64,000 bases of DNA from Thermosynechococcus sichuanensis E542 (GTDB lineage: Bacteria; Cyanobacteriota; Cyanobacteriia; Thermosynechococcales; Thermosynechococcaceae): contig NZ_CP032152.1 in the NCBI RefSeq assembly GCF_003555505.1, positions 2,155,001 through 2,219,000 on the forward strand. Direction: 5' to 3'. A model generated the notes under the pieces. That model was not told where the DNA came from, searched no databases, and was given only the letters and a program-made list of their open reading frames with translations. The position numbers were made by a program, and so were the translations under genes. This document shows positions 43,843-53,263 of the stretch, piece after piece (the stretch's first letter is position 1; each line of letters starts with the position of its first letter).

Positions 43843-45771
43843 ATGAAACACGCTCAACGCTTTTCCCAACGGCTGAGTCAACTGGCCTTGGTCGTGGGTC
43901 TCTCGTTAGCTCCCACTAACATTGGCTTAGCGCAGTCGAGCAATAACAACACCGTTTCCTACAGTCAATTCCTCAATGCCCTCAAGGCTGGTGAAGTCAG
44001 CTCCGTCGAACTCTATCAAGAACAGGGGCTAGCCAAGTTTCGCCGCAAAGATCAACCCGAACAATCTCCCCCCCAAGAGGTACGGCTTTTTGATCGCAAT
44101 CCTGAACTCATAGAACTGCTGCGCCAAGTGAGTAGCCGTTATGACACAACGGTGCGGGTAGTTCCTTCGGGCAGTGATGGTGCCCTTATTGGTGTCATTT
44201 CCAACTTGATGTTGGGGTTTTTCCTGTTGATTTTATTCCTGATGATTCTTCGCCGCGCGAGCAATGCCCCCGGCGGGCCAGGGCAGCTTCTCAACTTTGG
44301 TAAATCCCGCGCCCGCTTCCAGATGGAGGCACAAACGGGGGTAACCTTTGGCGATGTGGCCGGGATTGAAGAAGCTAAGGAAGAGCTTCAGGAAGTTGTG
44401 ACCTTTCTCAAGAATTCAGAGAAATTTACCGCCATTGGTGCCCGTATTCCCAAAGGGGTGCTGCTGATTGGGCCACCGGGAACTGGCAAAACGCTCCTTG
44501 CCAAGGCGATCGCCGGTGAAGCCGGGGTTCCTTTCTTTTCCATTTCTGGCTCTGAATTTGTGGAAATGTTTGTGGGCGTTGGTGCCTCCCGCGTGCGGGA
44601 TCTCTTCAAAAAGGCCAAAGAAAACGCCCCCTGTTTGGTATTTATTGATGAAATTGATGCCGTCGGTCGCCAACGGGGTGCCGGCATTGGCGGTGGCAAT
44701 GATGAGCGCGAGCAAACCCTCAACCAACTGCTGACGGAGATGGATGGCTTTGAGGGCAATACGGGCATTATTGTGATTGCGGCAACGAACCGCCCCGATG
44801 TCTTGGATGCTGCCCTACTGCGTCCGGGCCGCTTTGACCGCCAAATTACCGTTGATTTGCCCAGCTACAAGGGGCGCTTACAAATTCTCCAAGTCCATGC
44901 GCGGGACAAAAAAATTGCCCCAGAGGTGTCCCTAGAGGCGATCGCCCGCCGTACTCCCGGTTTTTCCGGTGCCGAACTGGCCAACCTCCTCAATGAAGCT
45001 GCGATTCTCACGGCTCGCCGCCGCAAACCTGCAATTACCAATGCCGAAATTGACGATGCCATTGATCGAGTGACGATTGGCATGACGCTCACCCCCCTCC
45101 TCGACAGCAAGAAAAAATGGCTCATTGCCTACCATGAAGTGGGTCATGCCCTGCTGATGACACTCCTCAAACACGCGGATCCCCTCAATAAAGTGACGAT
45201 TATTCCCCGCTCCGGTGGCGTTGGTGGCTTTGCGCAGCAAATCTTTGATGAAGAGCGGGTGGATAGTGGTCTCTATACCCGCGCATGGCTCCTCGATGAG
45301 ATCACCATTCTCTTGGGGGGGCGCGCTGCCGAAGTGGAAATTTTTGGCGATGCTGAAGTCACCGTGGGTGCCAGTAGTGACCTACAAGCGGTAGCCAATC
45401 TGGCGCGGGAAATGGTGACCCGCTACGGCATGTCAGATTTGGGACACCTCGCCCTTGAAACGCCGGGCAACGAGGTCTTTTTGGGTCGTGATCTCATGCC
45501 CCGCGCCGAATATTCGGAAGCTGTGGCCGTGCAAATTGACCACCAAGTGCGTGAGATTGTTATGCACTGCTACGAGATTGCCCGCAAACTCATCCGTGAG
45601 CATCGGGTGGCCATTGACAAGCTAGTGGAACTGCTCCTTGAGAAGGAAACCATTGATGGGGATGAGTTCCGGGCTTTGGTGCGCCAATATACCACCCTAC
45701 CTGTCAAAGAACCCACTTGGAAGGCGACAGCCACACCTGTGTCCTTTCGTCAGGATGCCCAGCCGTCCTAG
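43843..45771 (+). CDS. ftsH: FtsH-family membrane AAA+ zinc metalloprotease
   Basis: A 642-residue protease. An N-terminal signal/anchor and a lumenal or periplasmic segment precede a second membrane helix near 115-135 ([19 protein letters not shown]). The AAA domain has Walker A GPPGTGKT (210-217), Walker [12 protein letters not shown] and a second-region-of-homology arginine in RPGRFDR. The zinc site is HEVGH (431-435). Cyanobacteria have four FtsH proteins that degrade photodamaged D1 or act in quality control; which paralogue this is I cannot say. The kinase gene follows 14 bases later. Confidence 0.95.
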   Translation: MKHAQRFSQRLSQLALVVGLSLAPTNIGLAQSSNNNTVSYSQFLNALKAGEVSSVELYQEQGLAKFRRKDQPEQSPPQEVRLFDRNPELIELLRQVSSRYDTTVRVVPSGSDGALIGVISNLMLGFFLLILFLMILRRASNAPGGPGQLLNFGKSRARFQMEAQTGVTFGDVAGIEEAKEELQEVVTFLKNSEKFTAIGARIPKGVLLIGPPGTGKTLLAKAIAGEAGVPFFSISGSEFVEMFVGVGASRVRDLFKKAKENAPCLVFIDEIDAVGRQRGAGIGGGNDEREQTLNQLLTEMDGFEGNTGIIVIAATNRPDVLDAALLRPGRFDRQITVDLPSYKGRLQILQVHARDKKIAPEVSLEAIARRTPGFSGAELANLLNEAAILTARRRKPAITNAEIDDAIDRVTIGMTLTPLLDSKKKWLIAYHEVGHALLMTLLKHADPLNKVTIIPRSGGVGGFAQQIFDEERVDSGLYTRAWLLDEITILLGGRAAEVEIFGDAEVTVGASSDLQAVANLAREMVTRYGMSDLGHLALETPGNEVFLGRDLMPRAEYSEAVAVQIDHQVREIVMHCYEIARKLIREHRVAIDKLVELLLEKETIDGDEFRALVRQYTTLPVKEPTWKATATPVSFRQDAQPS

Positions 45772-45785
45772 GCAAGGAGGCAACG

Positions 45786-47930
45786 GTGAACCATGAGCGA
45801 GAGGCAGTCCGGCACCTGTTGGTTCTCGAAGACAGTGAGGGGCGGCGACCCATTTTACTGGAGGCAGCCACCTATTCCATTGGCCGTGATTCCACGAATT
45901 CCATTGTGCTCCACTCCAAGATGGTCTCACGGCAGCACGCGATTTTGTTACGGGTGACCAGTCCTGCAACCAATAGCTACCTCTTTCGCCTCATTGATGG
46001 CGATTTGCAGGGCAAACGGAGCACGAATGGAACCTTGGTCAACGGTCAGCGGATTGTTGCCCATGATCTGCGCACTGGCGACATGATTGTGTTTGGCGGC
46101 GATGTACGCGCCCGCTACCTGACGCTGACCAACATGACCGATAGCGAGTTTGAGGATTTTTGCCGCAGTACCGATGTCTTAGGATTTCTCTCCAAAAGCA
46201 CCAATCCCTTTGCAACGCTTGTCCCCCTCAGTGAAGGGAATATCGAGAATTTTAGTGAAGCGGCCTTAGTGCGTTTGGCCTCCTATCCGGAGCTGACCCC
46301 CAACCCGATTTTGGAAGTGGATTTAGAAGGGAGGGTGACGTATCTCAATCCAGCGGCAGTGATGCAGTTTCGGGATCTACAGCAACAGAAGTTGACTCAT
46401 CCTCTGCTGTTGGGATTGCCGGAACTCGCGCGCTACATGAAGCAAACCCAAGAAAAAGTCCATGTGCGGGAGGTGGAGTACCAAGGGCGCATCTACGAGC
46501 AATCCATTCACTACATCTATGAAAGTGAGCTGATCCGCAGCTATGTCATGGATGTTACCGATCGCAAACGAGCCGAGGAACAGCTGCGCAACCAAGCCCG
46601 CCGTGAGGCCATCATTAACCGCATCATTCAAGCCATGCGCACCACCATGGTGGCAGCGGAGGTTCTGCAAATTACCGCTGATTTACTCCTAGAAGCCTTG
46701 GGATCGACCCTCTGTCTGATTACGCAAACCCATGCTCCCAATACCCCTACCTATGCCAGCCGTCCTCAATTGGTCAGCTTACCCAACCACTTGATTGCTC
46801 TAAATCAGCGAGCGATCGCCCTGTTTGAACCGGCTCTGCGCAACGGTGAACAGGTGGTCTTAGCCGCCAGTTGTACCGACTTACCGCAGCCGCTGCAAAC
46901 GGATTTGAGAACTTTCAACGTCAACGCTGTGGTGATTACCCCCTTGGTTTACCTTGGCCAACTCCTTGGGCAAATTACGCTCCTAGATTGTGAGTGGGAA
47001 CCCAGTGAGGCAACGTCCGTTTTAGCGAGCGATCGCCCGCTTTGGCAACAAACCCTACCTAAATCTTGGACGCCAGAAGATTTAAGCCTCGTCAAAACCA
47101 TTGCCGATCAGTGTGCCCTCGCCATTCACCAAGCGCAGCTTTACCAACAGGTGCAAGAACTCAATGCGGATTTGGAGCGACAGGTGCGCGCACGGACTGC
47201 CGAACTGGAACAGAAAATGCAGGAGCTAGAGCGGCTCAATGCCATTAAGGACGATTTCTTGAGCACCGTTTCCCACGAGTTACGTACCCCCATGGCCAAC
47301 ATGAAAATGGCCATCTATATGCTGAAGCAATTTGCCACCGACGATCGCCAGAAACGCTACCTTGACATTCTCACCAATGAGTGCAACCGCGAAACGGAAT
47401 TGATCAATGATTTACTCGATCTGCAACGCCTAGAGGCAGGGCGCAGTCAGATTCAACAGGAGGTGATTGATCTCGACAGTTGGCTGCCCTCGGTGCTCGA
47501 ACCCTTCCGCAATCGCATGCAACAGCGGCAGCAATCCCTTGAGATTGTCCGCCCCCCCACTTTGCCGCCCCTGCTTTCCAACCGTCATGCCCTAGCCCGC
47601 ATCTTAGCTGAGTTACTCAACAATGCCTGTAAGTACAGCCCCGCTGGCGCACAGATTGTTGTCCGTTTTGATCCCATCGGGGGCGATCGCCTGCAAATTC
47701 AAGTGAGTAATCCCTCCGAGATTCCCAGTGAGGAGCTGCCGCGCATCTTTGAAAAGTTTTATCGCATTCCCAATGCCGATCCGTGGCAACAGGGGGGAAC
47801 GGGCTTAGGCCTCGCCCTCACCCAAAAGCTGGTAGAGCAATTGCAGGGGGAAATTAACGTTCACAGCGAAGGGGGCATCACCACCTTTACCCTCAGCCTA
47901 CCCACTGCATCAGGTGATCCCACTGCCTGA
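45786..47930 (+). CDS. Hybrid-input sensor histidine kinase (FHA-PAS-GAF-HisKA-HATPase)
   Basis: A 714-residue cytoplasmic kinase. An FHA domain (about 10-110; YSIGRDSTNSIVL, SRQHAI, STNGTLVNG) comes first. A PAS domain (about 175-270; NPILEVDLEGRVTYLNPAA), a GAF-like region (about 290-460) and a short coiled coil follow. The HisKA box has H497 in VSHELRTPMANMKMAIYML, and the ATPase domain has N (LAELLNNACKYSP) and G boxes (GGTGLGLALTQKL). GTG 45786 is set by AAGGAGG five bases before it. FHA implies recognition of phosphothreonine, an unusual input. No response regulator is adjacent. It may be translated with ftsH. Confidence 0.9.
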   Translation: MNHEREAVRHLLVLEDSEGRRPILLEAATYSIGRDSTNSIVLHSKMVSRQHAILLRVTSPATNSYLFRLIDGDLQGKRSTNGTLVNGQRIVAHDLRTGDMIVFGGDVRARYLTLTNMTDSEFEDFCRSTDVLGFLSKSTNPFATLVPLSEGNIENFSEAALVRLASYPELTPNPILEVDLEGRVTYLNPAAVMQFRDLQQQKLTHPLLLGLPELARYMKQTQEKVHVREVEYQGRIYEQSIHYIYESELIRSYVMDVTDRKRAEEQLRNQARREAIINRIIQAMRTTMVAAEVLQITADLLLEALGSTLCLITQTHAPNTPTYASRPQLVSLPNHLIALNQRAIALFEPALRNGEQVVLAASCTDLPQPLQTDLRTFNVNAVVITPLVYLGQLLGQITLLDCEWEPSEATSVLASDRPLWQQTLPKSWTPEDLSLVKTIADQCALAIHQAQLYQQVQELNADLERQVRARTAELEQKMQELERLNAIKDDFLSTVSHELRTPMANMKMAIYMLKQFATDDRQKRYLDILTNECNRETELINDLLDLQRLEAGRSQIQQEVIDLDSWLPSVLEPFRNRMQQRQQSLEIVRPPTLPPLLSNRHALARILAELLNNACKYSPAGAQIVVRFDPIGGDRLQIQVSNPSEIPSEELPRIFEKFYRIPNADPWQQGGTGLGLALTQKLVEQLQGEINVHSEGGITTFTLSLPTASGDPTA

Positions 47931-47961
47931 TAAAATAGGGTGCTAACGTTTTTAGGGTGCC

Positions 47962-49050
47962 ATGACCCTTTCGCGAGTCGCTTTAAGTAGCCTACAGCAA
48001 GACCTCGATCAGTTAATTCGTCGCTTGGATAGTGTGCCCCATGGCGACGTGATTTACCAAGCCCTGCAACTTTTCCTAGATATTGCTGACGAAGAACTGG
48101 AACGACTAGATTGGAAGATTCTGCGTTCCTGCCTGCGGGATATGCACCAAGCGCTGCGGGTCTTTGCCCCCTATCGCCATACCCGCAAAATTTCCATCTT
48201 TGGCTCCGCCCGCACCCCCTCCACAGCACCAGTCTATGAGATGGCGGTGCGCTTTGCCCAGGCGGCGAGTGCCACGGGGTTTATGATTATCACGGGTGCC
48301 GGGGGTGGCATCATGGAGGCGGGCAACAAAGGAGCAGGCCCCAATAAGTCCTTTGGCCTGAACATTGAACTGCCCTTTGAGCAGGGAGCCAATCCCTACA
48401 TTGAAGGGGATCCGCGCTTGATTCACTTTAAGTACTTTTTTACACGCAAGCTCTTTTTACTTAAGGAAACCGATGCCATTGCCGTTTTTCCCGGTGGCTT
48501 TGGCACCCAAGATGAAGCCTTTGAATGCCTGACCCTCTGCCAAACGGGCAAAGCTCCCCCTAAACCCTTGGTCTTAATGGATGTTCCCGGTGGTACCTAC
48601 TGGCAACATTGGGATCAGTTTATTCGTGAAGAACTGGCGGCCAAAGGACTGATTAACGGCGAAGATCAGGAACTTTACCGCATCTGTACCAGTGTTGAGG
48701 AAGGCTTGGCCTATCTAAGTGGCTTTTATCGTGTCTATCACTCTAGCCGTTATGTGGGCGATCGCTTGGTGCTGCGGTTGAATCAAGACATTAGTGATGC
48801 TGCTCTAGCGGAACTCAATCGCGATTTTCAGGACATTCTCGTGTCGGGGCAGATTGAACGCACTGAACCGTTGCCGCGGGAAGTGGAAGACGAGCAACCC
48901 ATTAACCGCCCCGCCTTGACCCACACCCTCCATCTGCCGCGATTGATTTTGCACTTTAATCAGCGGGACTACAGCCGTCTTTACCAACTCATCTACCGCC
49001 TCAATGGCTTTGCTACGGCGGAGGCTGTGTACCATCCCGAACTCAAATAG
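47962..49050 (+). CDS. LOG-family protein (putative nucleotide phosphoribohydrolase)
   Basis: A 362-residue protein with a Rossmann-like LOG core: ISIFGSARTPSTAPVYEMA, then ITGAGGGIMEAGNKGA and PGGFGTQDEAFE (from residue 177). In characterised LOG enzymes these motifs bind and hydrolyse nucleoside 5'-monophosphates to release a base. Extensions of about 75 residues at the N-terminus and 130 at the C-terminus exceed the minimal family length. It sits 31 bases after the kinase and may share its transcript. Confidence 0.87.
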   Translation: MTLSRVALSSLQQDLDQLIRRLDSVPHGDVIYQALQLFLDIADEELERLDWKILRSCLRDMHQALRVFAPYRHTRKISIFGSARTPSTAPVYEMAVRFAQAASATGFMIITGAGGGIMEAGNKGAGPNKSFGLNIELPFEQGANPYIEGDPRLIHFKYFFTRKLFLLKETDAIAVFPGGFGTQDEAFECLTLCQTGKAPPKPLVLMDVPGGTYWQHWDQFIREELAAKGLINGEDQELYRICTSVEEGLAYLSGFYRVYHSSRYVGDRLVLRLNQDISDAALAELNRDFQDILVSGQIERTEPLPREVEDEQPINRPALTHTLHLPRLILHFNQRDYSRLYQLIYRLNGFATAEAVYHPELK

Positions 49051-49103
49051 GCGATCGCCATTAGATTATTAGTTTTTCACCACCCTTAGAAAGATACACG
49101 CCC

Positions 49104-50399
49104 ATGATCGAACGCTATACCCTTGCCCCGATGGGGAATCTCTGGACCGATGCCTACAAATTCAAAACATGGCTGGATGTCGAGATTGCGGTTTGCGAAG
49201 CCCAAGCGGAACTAGGTCATATTCCTGCTGACGCCGTCGCTGAAATCAAAGCCAAGGCCAAGTTTGACCCCCAACGGGTGCTGGAAATTGAGGCGGAGGT
49301 AAAGCACGACGTTATTGCCTTCCTCACCAATGTCAATGAGCATGTTGGCGATGCCGGGCGCTATATTCACCTTGGTTTGACCAGTTCCGATGTCCTTGAC
49401 ACCGGTTTAGCCTTGCAATTGGTGGCCAGTCTGAGGCTGATCCAAGAGCAGTTGGAGCATCTCATTCAGGCGGTGCGCCACCGCGCCCAAGAACATCGCT
49501 ATACGGTGATGGTGGGACGCAGTCATGGGATTCATGCCGAGCCAATTACCTTTGGTTTCAAGCTCGCTGGTTGGTTGGCGGAGCTGCTGCGCCATCGCGA
49601 TCGCCTGTGTCAGTTACAGCGCACCGTGGCCGTGGGCAAAATTTCTGGGGCAGTGGGTACCTATGCCAATGTGGATCCGCGCGTAGAGGCGATCGCCTGT
49701 CAAAAACTGGGACTGCAACCGGATACCGCTTCAACGCAGGTGATTTCCCGCGATCGCCATGCCGAGTATGCCCAAACCCTTGCCCTCTTGGGGGCGAGCC
49801 TCGAGCGCTTTGCCGTTGAAATTCGCAACCTGCAGCGCACCGATGTTCTGGAAGTCGAGGAATTCTTCGCCAAGGGCCAAAAAGGCTCCTCTGCCATGCC
49901 CCACAAACGCAATCCCATTCGTTCCGAACGGCTGACGGGTCTAGCGCGGGTGCTGCGGGGCAATGCCTTGGCGGCTCTGGAAAATGTTGCCCTCTGGCAT
50001 GAGCGGGATATTTCCCACAGTGCGGTGGAACGGGTAATTCTGCCCGATAGCTCGATTCTCAGCCACTTTATGCTGGTGGAAATGACTGACTTGGTGCAGA
50101 CACTGCAAATCTATCCCGAGAATATGCGCCGCAATATGAACTGCTACGGCGGAGTCATCTTTAGTCAGCGAGTACTCTTGGCGCTGGTGGAGAAGGGGCT
50201 GAGTCGCGAAGCTGCCTATGCCTTGGTGCAAAAACACGCCCATGCCGCTTGGAATCAACCCAATGGCGATTTTGCGGCCAACCTCAAAGGGGATCCAGAA
50301 ATTCAGCGCTACCTCACGCCAGCGGAACTCGAGGCCTGCTTTAACCCTGAACACCACCTCAAGCACCTCGAGGAAATTTACCAGCGGTTGGGGATTTAG
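49104..50399 (+). CDS. purB: Adenylosuccinate lyase
   Basis: A 431-residue fumarase-superfamily enzyme acting twice in purine synthesis (SAICAR and adenylosuccinate cleavage). The signature KGSSAMPHKRNPIRSE lies near residue 260; HLGLTSSDVLDTG and GRSHGIHAEPITFG are further conserved regions. Its stop interleaves with pyrE on the other strand. Confidence 0.97.
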   Translation: MIERYTLAPMGNLWTDAYKFKTWLDVEIAVCEAQAELGHIPADAVAEIKAKAKFDPQRVLEIEAEVKHDVIAFLTNVNEHVGDAGRYIHLGLTSSDVLDTGLALQLVASLRLIQEQLEHLIQAVRHRAQEHRYTVMVGRSHGIHAEPITFGFKLAGWLAELLRHRDRLCQLQRTVAVGKISGAVGTYANVDPRVEAIACQKLGLQPDTASTQVISRDRHAEYAQTLALLGASLERFAVEIRNLQRTDVLEVEEFFAKGQKGSSAMPHKRNPIRSERLTGLARVLRGNALAALENVALWHERDISHSAVERVILPDSSILSHFMLVEMTDLVQTLQIYPENMRRNMNCYGGVIFSQRVLLALVEKGLSREAAYALVQKHAHAAWNQPNGDFAANLKGDPEIQRYLTPAELEACFNPEHHLKHLEEIYQRLGI

Positions 50400-50965
50400 A
50401 CCAAATTGAGGTAGGCTTCGAGGTCACTCATCCGAAAGAGCGATCGCAGGGGTACCCCCTGAGCAGCAAAGGCGGCTTCCCCGCCCGCTTGGCGATCCAC
50501 AATGGCAAGAACCTCATTCACCACATAGCCAGCCTCTTGGAGCCGCAGCACCGCTTTGAGGGCAGACCCCCCCGTTGTGATCACATCCTCAAGCACCGTC
50601 ACCACCGCCCCTTGGGGCAAGGGGGGACCTTCAATAAAGCTCATTGTGCCGTGGCCTTTAGCTTCCTTGCGCACAATCAGTGCCGCCCGATCCTGCCCCT
50701 GCAAGTTGGAGAGGACACTCACTGCCACCACCAAGGGATCCGCCCCGAGGGTGAGACCCGCCACCGCCACTGCTTCAGGGGCTAACTGCGCCAAGAAGAG
50801 CCGCCCCACCAGGTAAGCGCCCCGCGCCGATAGGGTCACGGGTTTGCAGTTGATGTAGTAGTGGCTTTTTTGGCCAGAGGAAAGGATAAACTCGCCGGCA
50901 CGGTAGGCATCGCGGCACAGAAGCGCCAAGAGTTCCTGACGCAGGTCAGCAAGGGAATCGTGCAT
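50396..50965 (-). CDS. pyrE: Orotate phosphoribosyltransferase
   Basis: A 189-residue pyrimidine-synthesis enzyme that joins orotate and PRPP. The N-terminus AGEFILSSGQKSHYYINCKPVTLS and the PRPP-binding loop VTVLEDVITTGGSALKAVL are diagnostic. ATG 50965 is chosen; an in-frame extension to 51013 would run into cysS. It follows cysS by 14 bases, so both are likely one transcript. Confidence 0.96.
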   Translation of the reverse strand: MHDSLADLRQELLALLCRDAYRAGEFILSSGQKSHYYINCKPVTLSARGAYLVGRLFLAQLAPEAVAVAGLTLGADPLVVAVSVLSNLQGQDRAALIVRKEAKGHGTMSFIEGPPLPQGAVVTVLEDVITTGGSALKAVLRLQEAGYVVNEVLAIVDRQAGGEAAFAAQGVPLRSLFRMSDLEAYLNLV

Positions 50966-50979
50966 AGTGGTCTCCACTG

Positions 50980-52446
50980 TTAGGGGGTTGAGCCAGCGGG
51001 CAGGCGAAACCAATGGGTGGTGCCGTCCTTTTGATCCACAAGTTTGACCCCTTGCGCCAAAAGGAGATCCCGCAGGCGATCGCTCTCGGCATAGTTCTTG
51101 GCTTGGCGGGCAGCGGTACGAGCAGCAATCAGGTTTTGAATCTCCTCATCGCTGAGTCCCGTCGTTGGCGAAGTTTTTGGCGCCTCCTTGGCCTCTAGAC
51201 CCAAGACCTGAGCAAGGGCAACCAAGGTATGCCAATCGCGACTCACCGCAGCGGGCGATCGCCCCAAGTCTCCCCCATGGAGATAGCGGTGCTGCTCACG
51301 ATTCAGGGTTTTCGCCAGTTCAAAAACCACGGCAAGGGCGGCAGCGGTGTTTAAGTCCTCATCCATGGCTTGACAAAAGGCTTGGGTGCTGGGGTGGCTT
51401 TTCACCTCTTCGGGAGCCGTGGGGGGCAGGGGAACCTGCTCAGGCATGCGTAGAGCTTCCGCTAGGGTTTGCCAGCCCTTGGCAGCGGCAGTCAGCGCCT
51501 CTGGCGTAAAGTCCAAGGGTTTGCGGTACTGCGCCTGCAAAACCAAAAGGCGCAAGGCCATGGGATCCACCCCCTGAGTCAGCAGGTCACGAATGGTGGT
51601 GAAATTCCCCAAGGACTTGGACATTTTCTCGGTGTTGACGGTAACAAAGCCGTTGTGGAGCCAAAATCGTGCCAAGGGCTGTTGTGTCACCGCCTCCGAT
51701 TGGGCAATCTCATTTTCGTGGTGGGGGAAAATTAAATCCATACCGCCGCAGTGGATATCCACCGTTGCTCCAAAGGCCTGTCGCACCATTGCCGAGCATT
51801 CAATGTGCCAGCCAGGACGCCCTTTGCCCCAAGGGGCTTCCCACGGATCATAGACACCCATTTCCTCGGGCTTTGCCGCTTTCCAGAGAGCGAAATCAAG
51901 GGGATGGCGTTTGCGCTGCTCTTCTTCTTCCTCAATGCGGCCACTGGCACCGGCCATCAGTTGCGCAAGCTGTCGCCCGGAGAGCTTGCCATAGCTGGGA
52001 AACTGTGCCACCGCATAGTAAACATCCCCGCCGGCCACATAGGCATAGCCGCGATCTAGCAAGCCTTGAATCAGATCAATAATTTCTAGAATCACCTCTG
52101 TCGCGCGGGGATAGGCACTGGCAGGTAGGATATTCAAGGCCGCCATGTCTTCGTGGTAGGCGGCAATGTAGCGATCGCTCACCGTTGCCATGGTTTCACC
52201 GTTTTCATGGGCACGGCGCAGAATTTTGTCATCAATATCTGTAAAATTCTGCACATAGTGCACCGTGTAGCCCAAGAAGGTGAGATAGCGGCGCAGCACA
52301 TCCCAAGCCACATAGGAACGGGCATGCCCCAAGTGGCAGTAGTCATACACCGTAACACCACAGGCATAGATCGTCACCCGCTCTGGGTGCAGGGGGCAAA
52401 AGGGTTCAAGGCGGCGAGACAGTGTGTTGTACAGATGTAAGGGCAC
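50980..52446 (-). CDS. cysS: Cysteinyl-tRNA synthetase
   Basis: A 488-residue class I synthetase. HLGH (in YDYCHLGHARSYVAWD) is the HIGH motif and EKMSKSLGNF the KMSKS loop. A zinc-binding cysteine lies in YACGVTVYD, and further ligands appear in HIECSAMV and HHENE. GTG 52446 is preferred to TTG 52461. It charges tRNA-Cys in the cytoplasm. Confidence 0.96.
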   Translation of the reverse strand: MPLHLYNTLSRRLEPFCPLHPERVTIYACGVTVYDYCHLGHARSYVAWDVLRRYLTFLGYTVHYVQNFTDIDDKILRRAHENGETMATVSDRYIAAYHEDMAALNILPASAYPRATEVILEIIDLIQGLLDRGYAYVAGGDVYYAVAQFPSYGKLSGRQLAQLMAGASGRIEEEEEQRKRHPLDFALWKAAKPEEMGVYDPWEAPWGKGRPGWHIECSAMVRQAFGATVDIHCGGMDLIFPHHENEIAQSEAVTQQPLARFWLHNGFVTVNTEKMSKSLGNFTTIRDLLTQGVDPMALRLLVLQAQYRKPLDFTPEALTAAAKGWQTLAEALRMPEQVPLPPTAPEEVKSHPSTQAFCQAMDEDLNTAAALAVVFELAKTLNREQHRYLHGGDLGRSPAAVSRDWHTLVALAQVLGLEAKEAPKTSPTTGLSDEEIQNLIAARTAARQAKNYAESDRLRDLLLAQGVKLVDQKDGTTHWFRLPAGSTP

Positions 52447-52544
52447 AGAAACACCCCGCAAGGATCAACAGTTGCAGCAGCAAATCGCTCTTTGATAGGA
52501 TATAGGATACCAAATTCACTATTATCGAGGACAAGCACACCCCC

Positions 52545-52847
52545 ATGGCTAAAAAAAGCATGATCGAACGGGAAAAAAAGCGGCAACGGCTCGTTGCTAA
52601 ATACGCCAGCAAACGTCAAGAACTCAAGGCTCAACTGGCCAGCGCCGAAACCCAAGAAGAGATCATGAGCATCCATCGTCAACTGCAACGCTTGCCCCGT
52701 AACAGTGCCCCTTCGCGGCTGCGGAATCGCTGCTGGTTGACGGGTCGTCCTCGTGGCTACTATCGCGATTTTGGCCTCTGCCGCAATGCCCTGCGGGAAA
52801 TGGCACACCAAGGGCTACTGCCGGGAGTTGTTAAGGCAAGTTGGTAA
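52545..52847 (+). CDS. rpsN: 30S ribosomal protein S14
   Basis: A 100-residue protein of the long, zinc-free S14 class: [20 protein letters not shown] at the start and [34 protein letters not shown] near the end. The length matches the E. coli-like form. As in many cyanobacteria it stands apart from the ribosomal-protein superoperon. Confidence 0.97.
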   Translation: MAKKSMIEREKKRQRLVAKYASKRQELKAQLASAETQEEIMSIHRQLQRLPRNSAPSRLRNRCWLTGRPRGYYRDFGLCRNALREMAHQGLLPGVVKASW

Positions 52848-52890
52848 ATTGGCTCTGCTACCCTAGAGCTAATAGGGTTGAGGCAAAACT

Positions 52891-53178
52891 ATGGCAGAGC
52901 GATTATCCCCAGCGGATATTGAGGCACAGCTTGTTAATCTGCCCGGGTGGAAATTGGTGGGCGATCGCCTTGAGCAAACCTTTACCTTCAAGGACTTCCT
53001 AGGCTCCATTGCCTTTGTCAATCGCCTTGTGGATCCCGCTGAGCAGGCCGGGCATCACCCTGATTTATCTATTTCTTGGAATCGGGTCACGGTCTGCCTC
53101 ACCACCCATGATGCTGGCGGCATTACCCAAAAGGACATTGATCTCGCCAAGGTGATCTCCGATCTGGCAGTGGCATAA
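52891..53178 (+). CDS. phhB: Pterin-4a-carbinolamine dehydratase
   Basis: A 95-residue protein of the PCD/DCoH family. The active-site region EQAGHHPDLSISWNRVTVCLTTHDAGGIT contains the conserved HHP and later H of the fold; FTFKDFLGSIAFVNRL is the usual helix. It dehydrates 4a-hydroxytetrahydropterins. GAGG precedes ATG 52891. A wider role in carboxysome or molybdopterin proteins is known for related folds but is not indicated here. Confidence 0.93.
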   Translation: MAERLSPADIEAQLVNLPGWKLVGDRLEQTFTFKDFLGSIAFVNRLVDPAEQAGHHPDLSISWNRVTVCLTTHDAGGITQKDIDLAKVISDLAVA

Positions 53179-53263
53179 CTTTCGTCAGCATTTGCCAACA
53201 TTTAAGGATTGGGCAAGGAAAGCAGAACTACGATAGAAGGTAGTGCCCGCGATCGCCCATCCT

